A stretch of DNA of 64,000 bases from Sorex araneus (GCF_027595985.1 NC_073307.1:36770234-36834233), one strand, 5' to 3'. Positions 37,140 to 47,774 are shown, counted from the first letter of the stretch. The notes: generated by a model not told the origin, from the sequence alone. Translations and numbers: made by a program.

Positions 37140-37950
37140 AGCCTCTATGAAGCCACCGGGTCCGGGCGGCGGGGGCAGCAGTGCCAGGCGCGCGCGCCGC
37201 TCATCCCGGGCACCGCGCCGAGCCAGGCGAGCGCCGCGTCCGCGGGCTGCACGCGCTCCGGCCCGGAGGCCCGCAGCGGCGCGGGCCGAGCGCCGGGACC
37301 GAGCCGGGGTGCCCCGGCGCCCGCGGCCGCGCGGAGCCCGTCCGCGCGGGGGGCGCCCGTTGCCTTGACAACGGCGCCGGGGCGCAGTCCTCCCTCCGGG
37401 CCGGGGGAGGGGAGGCGGCCGAGTGTCCCCGTGCGCCGCGGCGGGGCGGGGGCGGGGGGCGCCCCCGGGAGCAGCGCTGCGGGAAGGGCCGGCGGGGCCC
37501 CGGGCGGCCGCGGCGCGCGCCTACCGTGTATCCCCGCTCCAGGTCGCTCTCCTCGTAGCGAAAGGACGGGATGTAGACCTCCATGGCCGCACCGGCCGGC
37601 CGGCGGAGGACGAGCAGGGGGCGGGCTCACGCCGCGGCCGCCGCTCCGCCCCCGGCCGCCGCCCCGCCCCCTCGCCGGCCTGGCGGGGCCCCCGGGGGCT
37701 GCGCCGAGCTGCGGTCCCCGGGAGCCGGTGCTGGGCGCCGAGGACGCGGGGCGCGAGGTGGGTCGGGCCGAAGGGGCAGCGGAGATCAGCTGGGCCCGGA
37801 GGAGGCGGCGCCCGCACACCCAAGTGTGCAGAAAGGGGGTGTGCGCGCCTCCGCGCCGGGGACTGGGCCGCGCCCCGGCTCCCTCGCCCCTCGGGCTCCG
37901 CAGACGCGGGCCTGCTCGCTCAGCCCGCGGAGCTCATGCGAGTCGGGAAT
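37140..37950. promoter_or_regulatory. SNX24: CpG island and SNX24 promoter
   Basis: A very GC-rich, CpG-dense block around SNX24 exon 1, sharply different from the AT-rich sequence on either side. It contains GC-box-like runs such as gccccgcccc near 37662-37671 and ggggcggggg near 37441-37460, and no obvious TATA box upstream of the ATG on the minus strand. The start site is probably a dispersed cluster above 37584; its exact place cannot be read from sequence. The long open frames here on both strands follow from the lack of AT-rich stop codons. Confidence 0.88.
37525..37584 (-). CDS. SNX24: SNX24 first coding exon
   Basis: Twenty codons from ATG to a canonical donor (ACG|gtaggc), encoding MEVYIPSFRYEESDLERG followed by YT. 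This matches the N-terminus of sorting nexin 24 as I know it, the first beta-strand region of its PX domain; the full protein is about 169 residues and is essentially a lone phosphoinositide-binding PX domain. The exon sits in a CpG island, as expected for a housekeeping promoter. The same frame stays open past the donor to 37201, but that stretch is intron. The remaining exons are not seen and should lie beyond the left edge. Confidence 0.93.
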
Positions 37951-38825
37951 AGAAAAAGCGGGGAGCATCCAGGTTTTGTTGGGGTTGGTGGGATTTGCGT
38001 TCGGAATAGTGGCAGAAGTTGACAACCGTGAACCGCACTCCCCCCCGTCCCCCCCCCCCCCCAACTTGCTACCAAGACTTTCCCAATGCTTTGCACAGTC
38101 CGTCACTGAGATCCGAGATCTGGCTTCTGGCCCCAGTCCTAGTCTTGCTTCCAAGGAACTGAATAGGAATTCTTCCACAGGAAAATATAGGAATTCTTAT
38201 AAGGAAATAGAAGACAAGCGGTGGGGGAAAGCGAGAAATTGGGGGACTGCAGGGGTGTCGTGGCGAGGACCAGAACTAACCTCCGGCCGAACCTAAACCA
38301 CTTCAAAGTATCTAATACCTGAAAAGATTAAGTCACCCTGCTAAGGAAACCTGATTATCAGGTTACCATTGTCAATGCTGCTTTTCTTCCATATTATGTT
38401 GTAGCACGAAGCAGAACAGGCACTTAAGAGGGGACTCCCGGGTCACTGAGAAGTCAGCTCAGGCGCTTTTCGGCTTCAGGCTAAACTGCTACCCCTAACT
38501 CGGAGTGCCCTTGAACTTTGTGGGTCATGGCACCCTGTCAAAAGCATTATAACCTGTTTCGTTATAGGAAAAAGGTGTAACCGCGCCCTTCGCATGACGA
38601 ACCCGCGGGATGTGGACGCTGCAGACCCTTCCAGATTAGGCCCTTTGATGCCTCATACTCGCTCAGCACGTACCCACCTGCGCGCCGGGATGACTGATCA
38701 TCAGCCCCTTGGACAGGATGGATGGCGCTAGGAACTTGGTATGCTTCGAATGAGTCTGGGGTCCATCCAGCTTGTAGCTTCTAAGGACTTTGACTATATT
38801 GAAATTTATTGATTTACTTGAAGTT

Positions 38826-39048
38826 TGGGCTGGAGCGATAGTACAGCAGTTGGGCGTTTGCCTTTCATGCGGCCGACCTGAGTTCGATTTGTCCGCCCCT
38901 CTCGGAGAGCCCGGCAAGCTACAAAGTATCGAGCCGTCACGGCAGAGCCTGGCAAGCTACCCGTGCGTATTGGATGTGCCAAAAACAGTAACAATAAGTC
39001 TCTCAATGAGACATTACTGGTGTCCGCTCGATGACAGTGACAGTGACT
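38826..39048 (+). mobile_element. SOR-b SINE, full length
   Basis: Forward copy: gggctggagcgatagtacag, gagttcgatttgtccgcccc, ctcggagagcccggcaagct, gtgccaaaaacagtaacaat, gacattactggtgtccgctc, ending gatgacagtgacagtgac without an A-tail. Confidence 0.92.
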
Positions 39049-39083
39049 TTAAGTTTAGGCCCACAACCTTCTAAAGGAAAATA

Positions 39084-39258
39084 GGGCCGAAGGGATAGTA
39101 CAGCGGGTAGGGAGCTAGCTAGACACGGCCACCTGGGCTGGATCCCCAGTATCCCAAACAGTCCTCTGAGCAACATCTGGAAAAATTCCTGAGTGCAGAG
39201 CCAGAAATAAGCCCTGAGCACCACTGGGTGTGTCCCCGAAGCAAACAAACAAAAACAC
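39084..39258 (+). mobile_element. SOR-a SINE
   Basis: Forward copy: agggccgaagggatagtaca, gcgggtagggagctagctag, ctggatccccagtatcccaa, ctgagtgcagagccagaaat, gggtgtgtccccgaagcaaa and an A-rich tail. Placed 36 bp after a SOR-b copy. Confidence 0.88.
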
Positions 39259-39829
39259 CCTTTTTAGTCTCATTTGGCACTTTTCATCTTCACACAAGCA
39301 GTGGCATGTTATGACCCACTGTGTCCCATTTTAGCTTCATAACAACTACAGAGGCATGTTTGCAATAAGATGTTCAAGGACTAAGAATATTTTTTAAATA
39401 GCTGATGGCAAAAAATCCCCTGCCCCCACGAAGTATCTCGATGTGGTTAAAGGTTATTGTCTCAGTGGATAATGTAACCCAGGCATACATAAACATAGAA
39501 TCTTCAGGAACAGATAACTGATCGTTTTGTTATTTGCTTTCTTTCTTTGCAAACCCTACCTCTGCTAGTAGCCTGGCATGTGTCTGTAAATGCCATTTTT
39601 TTTTTTTGGTCAGGAATGCATCATTTGTTAGATTTAGTGGTAGAAATAATGTGGGCTCACAAATATGAGATGGTTCTGAAGTGAACAAAGAGAATGTGGC
39701 AATTCTATCATCATCACACTGTTCCTAAATATCTTCATGAAACTCTGAAATCTGGGAGGTCAGCTAAATGATCTTTTCATGAGAAAATTAACAAAAATCA
39801 ATGACAAATGACACTGAAGTTACCATCAG

Positions 39830-40120
39830 CTAGTAAAAGCAATCCATGTAAGTAAAATTGGCTTTTCCCCAAACTCTGTACCTACTGTAAAAACTCAGTA
39901 AATCACAGCAGTAGTATCCTGAGTCACCAAAACCTTTAATCTGGACAGCATAAATAACACTGTCCTTTCCTAGAGCCATTCCATTGCTTCCATACATAAA
40001 GCGAAGACTATGCGTTTGTGTGGAAATGTTTCTTTCCCTCAGCAATTCTATTTGTACCTCAAAACTCTTTTGGGTCTCTTGGAGGTATCTAAAGGTGTCC
40101 AAATTCATTTCCCACAACAC
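39830..40120 (-). other. Unidentified ORF with Ig-like DSGYYC motif
   Basis: An open frame of 96 codons with no stop. It contains KDSVIYAVQIKGFGDSGYYC and, later, an N-glycosylation-type NFT. The DSGxYxC pattern is typical of strand F of an immunoglobulin domain, and the spacing of LLRERN, YGSNGMAL and DSGYYC loosely resembles the second Ig domain of Fc receptors. The expected strand B Cys and strand C Trp are not present. One TGA separates it from a further open stretch upstream to about 40206. It could be a decayed exon or retrocopy, or chance. No start or splice site is convincing. Confidence 0.25.
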
Positions 40121-40449
40121 TCACTGAACAACATTAGCAATGTTTGTACTGGAAATACTTCTATGATAACACAAATAAAATGTTATGAAAAAGAAAAACC
40201 TACCAAGAAAAAAGAGACTCTTTGCCTCCTTCTAGAACTGGAAAGGATGCATAAAGGCTAGATTTCAAATTTGGCTCTAAAGAACAAAGGGTGGGAGGGA
40301 TTCACACAGCTGCTGAAGGGGAAAGGGAACTCAGGTAAAGTCTATCAGTAATACCATTAATAGTAAAGCATAAGGCAACAAGATAGGGCAACTTCTAATT
40401 ACAGCAAAAGGTGGATAATAGCAAGGGGTAAGGTCAAGCCAGGAAAAAT

Positions 40450-40540
40450 AGGGCCAGGGACATGATTCGAGGGCAAGAGAATTGTCTCCTGTGTTTAAGG
40501 CCCTGGATTTGATCCTTAACACCATAACAAAAAAAGCACA
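40450..40540 (+). mobile_element. Short SINE
   Basis: Forward copy: gggccagggacatgattcga, ggccctggatttgatcctta, ending in an A-rich tail. The middle and end of the usual SINE are absent. Confidence 0.6.
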
Positions 40541-42767
40541 AAAGAAAAAGAATTAAGGGTATGGAGCCAGGAAAAGATATAAGGCCAAGTTCTGATAAAT
40601 TTGAATTTTATCTGTAATGTAGTAAAGATTTTAAAACATAGTGAGTTCTTTAAAAAGATTAATTTAGCAACAGGCTGTAGGCTTGGCTAAGTAAATAAGT
40701 TAATGAAGTTTATTTCATAAAAGACAAAAGTTTTGGTAAATAGTCACAAATTCTTGAACCCAGGAGGTAGTAGAGAAGAGAGGAAACAGATTTTAGGGAG
40801 GTTTCAGAAAAAGAATGAACCCAAACTGGCCTTGGCAGGATAATACATGAGCAAAATCACTCCTAAAGATAAGCATTTTGCTTCATACATATTACTGGAG
40901 GCTGAGGTTACATTACAACTTAAATGTAGTGCTAAGTTTGCTTGAAAAACCAATTGCCATGCATGCATAAACACACTGATGTACACACACTCAACAAATG
41001 TATATATAGTGAGAACATCTGAAGATCCATAAAATTTTAAAAATCAAGATAACTGGAGACTTTTAGGTGGAAGGAATAAGAAAGCAATTTATTGTTTAAA
41101 TAGTTCTGTTAAGTTTTGTCTAAGTTTAGTTCTTATTGAACAGTTACATGTTATTTAAAAATAGAACCTTAAAAAAAAAACCTCAGTTCTCAATTAAGGG
41201 TTTTATCCCACCAGCTTCCCTTAATAAAAAAGTTTCAGCATATTAACTAACAAATGGGCAACTTCATCTTAATTGGCTTTAATTACAAAGTTTCCATTTG
41301 ACCAAGTTAATTAAAAAAAATTACTTTAAAAATTTAATCTGCAGAGATTTAAAGGTATGTGACAAGAGAAAGGAAGAGAAGCATTTCAAGTTTCTTAAAC
41401 GTGTTAAAAATTTAGACAGCACGTCACAACTTTTGTATTCTGTATAATTATCTATGCTTAGCCACTTAACTTTGAAGAAATAAATTATTTTTATCCCAAA
41501 GGCTTCTGAGAATTATGTGAATGATTAGAATAAAAATTTTGAAAAGCTTATCAAACATTTTCAAATAAGAATGTTCAGACCATCAATACAGATTAAAGAC
41601 AAAAAAATCACTTTAATCATGATGATTTAAGCTCTGAACCTGCTCCTCTGTAAAATGAGAGCATAGTTTAGACCATCTCTTACCTTCTCCGTTGGCAACA
41701 CTGCTACAATTTATTCAAAGTAAGTACCAATCACTACTTGGAAGCACACTTCCTTAAGAAGCCTTGCACCCAAGTTGTACCTTCCCTTGAGAGTCATACC
41801 TACTACTTGTCCCTTTTATTGAGCATCTTTGCTGGACATGGATCGTGAATTAACAATAGAGCTGTTCAAGTTCATCTGTACTTCCATTTCCATAGTACTG
41901 TCTAAACCTGCACTGCTCACTATTATCCATCTAGCCACAGGTGACACCAATGTCGTCTGAATGGAGATGTGACAGTGTTTAACATAAGGAAGATATCAAA
42001 GACTATCCCAAACAAACATAACCACAAGAACTTAAAATATTGGAATAATTTTTAATATACTGGACTATGTGTTAGATATTTTAGAGCTACTAACTTTGTC
42101 TACTTACTCTTTAAAATCAGATTATGGAAAAGTCTAAACTACTAATGTGGCTGATGTTCTATTTCTATTAGTCAAATTGTTATGGCCCTCCTCCACAGAT
42201 TAGCAGGGCTCAATTCATGGTCCTCATAACAATAGAATGTGTCAACATTCTTTCCCAGCATTTCATTTGTGGTGGTTCTCCTCTATTTCCATGTGACTAC
42301 CTAATATTACTCTTACTGTAAGAGTATCGTCTACTATTTATTCGATTCCATGTTTTGCATAGAGAAAGGACTGGTGATTCTATTCAGCATACCCAGTATT
42401 TTTGAAATATGCAATATCACAGAGAGAACTATTGTGGCGTTCTTATTTCCTAGTGAACTAAGATGTTGAAATGCCTTCAAACTCCCCAAGCCTCCTTCTT
42501 ATAAGTCTTATCTTCCTCCTTCAGTATCTCAAAGTAGAATATCTTTTGTGTTGCCCATCTGTAGTTAGTTATTGTTAATGAACTTATGTCTCCTTAATTC
42601 ATGATAACCATATGACCGGCTATGCAGGGAACCACAAAAGTGAAGTAGACATTTTTGTTAATTTATAATTACATGCAGATATTAAGACTGAGTTTTTAAA
42701 AGGGATATAATTTTTTTGGGGGGGGGTGGTCAAGCAAGAAGGACTAGGAAACAACCACACACAAAAA

Positions 42768-42812
42768 AATGTGTGTGTATATGTATATATATATATATAC
42801 ACAAATATATAA
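42768..42812 (+). repeat. TG/TA/CA microsatellite, palindromic
   Basis: gtgtgtgtatatg, then (TA)n, then tatacacaaatata; the TG side and the CA side can pair. Confidence 0.8.
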
Positions 42813-44358
42813 AATTCTTCTTTATTTTCTTGACACTTCCCTTAAAATAACCTGATTTTGCTAAGACCTATTTATTTTGTATTTAAAGCCCACTAGTAAC
42901 ACATCTTATGCCAGTAACAAAGGAGAAAAATTCAAAATACCAACAATGAAGCAATTATATTTTGAGACTAGTATAAACATATATGCATTTTATAAAAATT
43001 GAATTGTTTAAAATAGCTTAGCAAAAGATACAATCAAGGACATAATCTTTTATGTATAAGAAATTATATCTATACATACATTCATTTTGTTTGAGTTCTC
43101 TTTTAGCTTAATTTTATTAATTACTTAAGGTAGTTTTGTTTCAGATTGCATTTTCTAATAAAATATTTAATTGACATAATATCTTAAAACGTTTTGAAGT
43201 AGAAAGGCACTTCAGGCATCGGTTATATGGCCTTGCTTCAAAGATACGTAATAGAATGTCACAGAGCTACAAAGAGCTAGAAGCCAAAACTGAATTGAAT
43301 ATGCTGATCCCAAGTTCAGCTTGTTCCATTACTAACATCCTTCCATTAAATCATATCTGGTTAAAGAATAAAAGAGTATTTAAGAGTCAGGCCTACCCAA
43401 CTAAAAGATTATCAGCATTAATACTCTTGTTTATTTACTTGGAAGGACGGAGAACGGAGGAAACTGATGAGTGCAGTTGGTAAAATTACTGAAGTAAATA
43501 AATCCCCCTTAAATGTTGGTAGAGCTCAGAGGTTCACACATGATTTCTGGAACTGTGCTGAAGCTGTTACTTTCTTCAGCTGATTAAGACAGAAAGTAAT
43601 TATTTTATTTGGAAGTACTGAGTATTCTAAAGAACGTACCACAGTGGAATAAAATTCTGGCTTGAACAACTAATTTGTACATAACAAATAAAGATATAAT
43701 ACTAGGACATCATTAGAGTGGAACTATTCCAAGTAGAACTATATTTTGTCAGTATTAGAAGAAAACAAAGTATCAGGTATATATTATTATAAACTACCTG
43801 TTTCTCATATCTAAATTACATTCAACAGAAGCAAGACTAGAATATTATACTAGTTTTGCTTCACTTTTTTATTCTAAAAAGAGCAAATATTATTTTGTAT
43901 ATTGTACATAATTGTCTGGGTTCTAAGAGCATGAATATAAGTAATACCTACAGTGACCTTAAAAAAAATCAAAAATAAAGGTAATACACAAAATCTGTAC
44001 AATGAACTGAGAGGACTCAGTTATACATACCACAACTTACTCCTCTGGCAGGGAGATGTTAGTACTGCTTGAGAAGAAAGACTTCATTAGGAATAATTCA
44101 AAACAAAATGAAACTGACCCTGCTGCCACGTTAAACTTTTACCAGTATTAACAATTAGGTAACAGATATCTAAACAAGATACAGGATAGATGAGTAGGTT
44201 GTAAAAACCAAGTTTCATTTTTCTCGAGTACGTTTTGTGTGTTCCTTGGTGATTAAAAAAGTTTGGTGTCAGTCTTTGTAGTTGTGATCACACGTGATCT
44301 ATTTTCAGTTTAAAATGAAAAACAAAGAAAAGGTAACGAACAGATTAAAAACAGGCAG

Positions 44359-44451
44359 TCCTTGCTTTTGAAGGTAACAACTGAAGATGAGTATGATCCA
44401 ACAATGCAATCCTTGATTTTGAAGGTAACAACTGAAGATGAGTATGATCCA
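44359..44451 (+). repeat. Tandem duplication, 51-bp period
   Basis: Two 42-bp copies starting at 44359 and 44410, each containing ttgaaggtaacaactgaaga and ending gagtatgatcca. They differ at one base and are separated by 9 bp (acaatgcaa). Confidence 0.92.
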
Positions 44452-44791
44452 TGGATTTGTAACGAAAGTACATGAATACATTTCCCCCTAACTATTAAAC
44501 TGCTTATAGTAGAGATTGTCAAAAACAAGCCAAGACAATTATTCTCTACCTTTACCCAAGACAAGAGCATTTCCCAGCGCTGAATCAAGAAATCAATGTT
44601 CTTTGGTTTATGATGAATTCATGAGAAATTTAAGTTTCAATTAGTCCCTTAAGAAAAAGGCTATTATTAGTGGATCATAATATCACCTATATGCCCCTAT
44701 AAAATGTTTCTTCTTCTTATACTTTGATAAGATCTTTAATATGTTGACATACCCAAATAACTTGTTACTAATATTTCACAAGGAATATTAT

Positions 44792-45207
44792 TTTATTACT
44801 ATAATCACAAAATCATAATTTCTGTACAGGAATGTATAAGTGAACATTAATCAATGCACTGATAATTCACTTCATAAAGAGGGTAAACACACTACAGAAC
44901 GTATTGTAAAGAAAAAATATTGTAAGATTTTCTGGCCTTGCAGTGCACTTTTTAGTGCAAATATTTAAGACACAATAGTGTTCAATTCAGCAAAGTATTG
45001 CAGAATGTCATGCCACAGTCCACTTAGTTCAAAGAGGGTCAGGACATGCAGCTTGTAATAAAATGTCATAGCATATATATATAAAAAAACCACATGTAAT
45101 TCACAAAATATATAGTGGTTTATTTAGATGATTTTAAATGATTTCACTGTGGAGTTCAGCATACTGGAACAAATATCCAAAATCTTCTGAATGAGAGTAT
45201 CTTCTTG
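44792..45207 (-). other. SNX2: SNX2 3' UTR (end uncertain)
   Basis: Sequence downstream of the SNX2 stop, AT-rich and without recognised repeats. On the minus strand AATAAA hexamers occur at 45119-45124 (about 85 nt after the stop) and 44792-44797 (about 415 nt after it); either could direct polyadenylation. The extent is inferred from these signals only. Confidence 0.5.
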
Positions 45208-45258
45208 CTAGGCAATGGCTTTGGCTTCAGGTAGGAATGCCTCCCAGTATTTTATCAG
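45208..45258 (-). CDS. SNX2: SNX2 last coding exon with stop codon
   Basis: Terminal coding segment of 16 codons plus TAG, after acceptor tctatag. It encodes LIKYWEAFLPEAKAIA, the known C-terminus of the SNX1/SNX2 family. The 3' untranslated region continues to the left of the stop in the same exon. The frame joins exactly to the upstream exon. Confidence 0.96.
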   Translation of the reverse strand: MIKYWEAFLPEAKAIA

Positions 45259-46507
45259 CTATAGATAATAACAAAAATAAGAGATATTTTTATTACCCTT
45301 TGTTACAAGTTATACCCTGATTAACATTAAAGACAAAATGTATAGTGATAGCTAACCATGATTAACCTCTAAAGTCTGGATCTTATTAGGATCATTTTAA
45401 TTTCCTTATTTAAAATTTGTCAATAGCATATATGTCAGTCATTAAATGTCTGAGTAATTTAATTTTTGACATGATCTAAAAGCACCTAGAGTTTATTTCC
45501 GCAAACTTCATATAGAAACAAGTTGTTAGTATAATTTAATGTGATTACCTTAAAATTAAAGTACAGTAGGCTTATCCAATATAAAGTGATAACATCTCCT
45601 ACTTAAGAAAATAATCATATTTTGTTATTGCTAGCCAAAGATAATGAAAAACAGAATAAAGGAGGAAAAGGAAGTATCAGTCAACAAAGGTAAAAATGAC
45701 CAGAAGAATTGGCTGCTAATCTTTCCTGGATTCCATAGAACAGATTAAAGCATGAACTCAAGTTACGTTTGAAAAAATTTCTTTAAAAACATTAATATAT
45801 TTTTGTATTTTAAAAATCTGACTACGTGCTAGGGACAATACAGATGTTAAGTCACTTGCCGTGATTCAGGCAACCTTGTTCAATCCCCAACACTATTTAT
45901 GGTCCCATTAATTTGAGAACTAAAATTAGTATTAAAATATATATGTATGAAGTTATTTTATCATATATTTTTAACTCAGTGTAACACTCATTAAAAACCT
46001 AATGCCTCTTATGATAATCACCACTAGTACCACACAAAATAGAACAAAAATCAAAATAACTGAGGGAGACTGGTAAGTGGTACCAAGAAACCACACTGTG
46101 ATTCTTGGCAACAGGGTGCAGAAGCAGGGAATCAAGATAATTATTACAAACGCTTCACAAATTAGTTCTTAGTTAAGTCTTTTTTTTTTAAATAAAGTTG
46201 TTATGGAAGAGAAGAAATTACTATACTATAAAAATTTACTAAAACAGCTTTGCGCTAAAGGTGAACAAACCAGGTAGAAGGGGGAAAGTTGAACACAGTG
46301 TAAAATTGCAAAAGCCATCTCTCAACCTACTGTTTAGGACTTAAGGCAGAGACAGACCCAAGCATTCTGATTACTACAACTACTCTGTTTCTCTTTTGCT
46401 ATCACTGTTTTTTATTTTAATTTCAATTCTTATTCTTCCTGAAGTTAAAAATTCCTTTCCAAAAACAAATTTTCAGTTTGTAATTCAAAAAAATAAAAAA
46501 AACTTAC
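45259..46507 (-). other. SNX2: SNX2 last intron
   Basis: Intron between the final two coding exons, gtaagt to tatag. It holds one SINE fragment and otherwise AT-rich sequence without a recognised element. Confidence 0.9.
45822..45908 (+). mobile_element. SINE fragment in SNX2 intron
   Basis: Forward fragment: gtgctagggacaatacagat, ttgttcaatccccaacacta, ttatggtccc. Confidence 0.5.
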
Positions 46508-46579
46508 CTGCTGTTGTGTTTGTACTAATGATTCTAAGTACTTGATAATGACAGTTTTAAAATCTTTCACTCGTTCTTT
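46508..46579 (-). CDS. SNX2: SNX2 coding exon: late BAR helix
   Basis: A 72-nt exon (24 codons) starting KERVKDFKTVIIKYLESLVQ and ending QTQQQ at a consensus donor (CAG|gtaagt). Its acceptor is caacag. It lies just 136 nt after the previous exon, across the GC-AG intron. The sequence is the last long helix of the BAR domain, where SNX-BAR proteins dimerise. Confidence 0.95.
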
Positions 46580-46715
46580 CTGTTGAATTAAATACAGTAT
46601 GGGGGAGGGGAGAAAAAAAAAGCCCATTAGTGCAGAACTAGATTTTCTTAGTCTCAGCAAAATGTGACCTCATTTTTTTGGGGAAAAAAAAAAAAAGTCA
46701 AACTGTTATACTTGC
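46580..46715 (-). other. SNX2: GC-AG intron of SNX2
   Basis: A 136-nt intron between the last two long BAR-helix exons. It starts gcaagt and ends caacag on the minus strand. It contains an A/T-run and a pyrimidine-rich stretch before the acceptor. Exon sequences on both sides are intact. Confidence 0.85.
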
Positions 46716-46796
46716 CTCAAATCTTCCCACTTCTTTTCGAATTGTTTTAGAGATTTGTTCAAAATCTCTTTCTCCTTGTTGTACTTTTGCTTCCCA
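46716..46796 (-). CDS. SNX2: SNX2 coding exon: BAR helix, followed by a GC donor
   Basis: An 81-nt exon (27 codons) starting WEAKVQQGERDFEQISKT and ending KEVGRFE. The acceptor is attag. The exon ends GAG|gcaagt, so the intron begins with GC instead of GT. GAG|GCAAGT is the strong consensus shared by known U2-type GC-AG introns, and the reading frame continues perfectly into the next exon, so this is more likely a real GC donor than a sequencing error. Confidence 0.94.
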
Positions 46797-47774
46797 CTAA
46801 TAAAACAGAAAGGCACAAATGTTTTAATCTTCTTCAGAAAAACTGAAGAAGTAGTCATGATGATAAATTTAATTTAATGTCATGCCTCAAAACCCTGAGA
46901 AAGTCTAACACTAGCAAAGTCCAATACAGTATCATTCAAACATACATAATTTTCTTGGTAGATATTCATATCAACTTAATTTTCATTAAAATTTCACTGC
47001 TAGATTTATTCAAAATTATAATATTCTATTAATGACTGACTGATAATCTCCATTGTTTAAATATCACTAAGGTTGAAGAAAATATTTCAAGTATAAAATT
47101 TACTATCGAATAATATGGCAATTTTAAGAGTGGAATTTTCTCATTCCTCTCTTATGCCATCTCTTCAAATTGTATCAACACCACCAACACTATTCAGCTA
47201 ATTGTATGAATACATTTCCTTATATGTGTCCATGAAAATACTTTAAATAAGGAATATTGTATGACAAACATTTAAACACCACTCTTGTAATGGTAAAATG
47301 TCCAGATTAAAGAAAAAAATACACACTAACTATAGTCTAATGAAAACTTATGGGTTAACATTAATTTAGTTCGAAACAACAAAACGTCATGGTAAGTGAC
47401 CAATGGAACAGCTAAAATAAAATAAAGACAAGCAATGAAATGGTATTTTCCCACTATGCAATAGAAACAGTAGTACATACTCTTGAAAGAGCAGGTACAT
47501 TTACTTTTAGTAATATAAAGGTTGTCCTACCTCTTCAATTTCCTTAGTGAAGCATGACAAAAAAAGTGTATAAATTATAATAAACTTATACAAATTAATT
47601 AAAATACCATATATAATGCATATATATGGGGGGATATGTCTCTGGACAGGTAAATGTGAAATAAGTCTATCTCTAAAACTATTTTTTGACACAGAGTAAA
47701 TACCTAAAAACAAATAAACCATCTCAAGAGAAATGTGTACTGATTAAAGGTCAATCAATACAAGTGTTATTCTT

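Larger units (their letters stand above)
1..37524 (-). other. SNX24: SNX24 intron 1 (partial)
   Basis: Everything left of the SNX24 exon 1 donor. No open segment resembling the next SNX24 exon (PX residues following GYT) was recognised on the minus strand. The stretch holds many SINEs, L1 pieces and microsatellites, listed separately; unlisted parts, for example 6.5-8.4, 13.3-14.5, 23.3-24.4, 33.1-35.2 and 36.2-37.1 kb, show nothing I can name. Confidence 0.75.
37585..44791. other. SNX2-SNX24 intergenic region
   Basis: The gap between the SNX2 3' end and the SNX24 start. It includes the SNX24 promoter and 5' UTR, two SINEs at 38.8-39.3 kb, one short SINE at 40.45 kb, an unexplained ORF near 39.8-40.1 kb and a 51-bp-period duplication at 44.36-44.45 kb. 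From 40.6 to 44.3 kb the DNA is AT-rich, apparently single-copy, and shows no gene. Confidence 0.7.

Noticed and set aside
37201..37524. Continuation of the SNX24 start frame past codon 20
   Set aside because: A good GT donor follows ACG, and the SNX24 protein continues differently after GYT; the extension is GC-rich intron.
37125..37952. 275-codon plus-strand ORF in the CpG island (also 237, 199 and 224 codons in other frames)
   Set aside because: Low-complexity Arg/Pro/Ala/Gly translations in several frames at once; a consequence of GC-rich sequence with few stop codons.
38826..38900. tRNA-like A and B boxes
   Set aside because: They are the head of a SOR SINE; the rest of a tRNA cloverleaf is absent, as in all the other copies.
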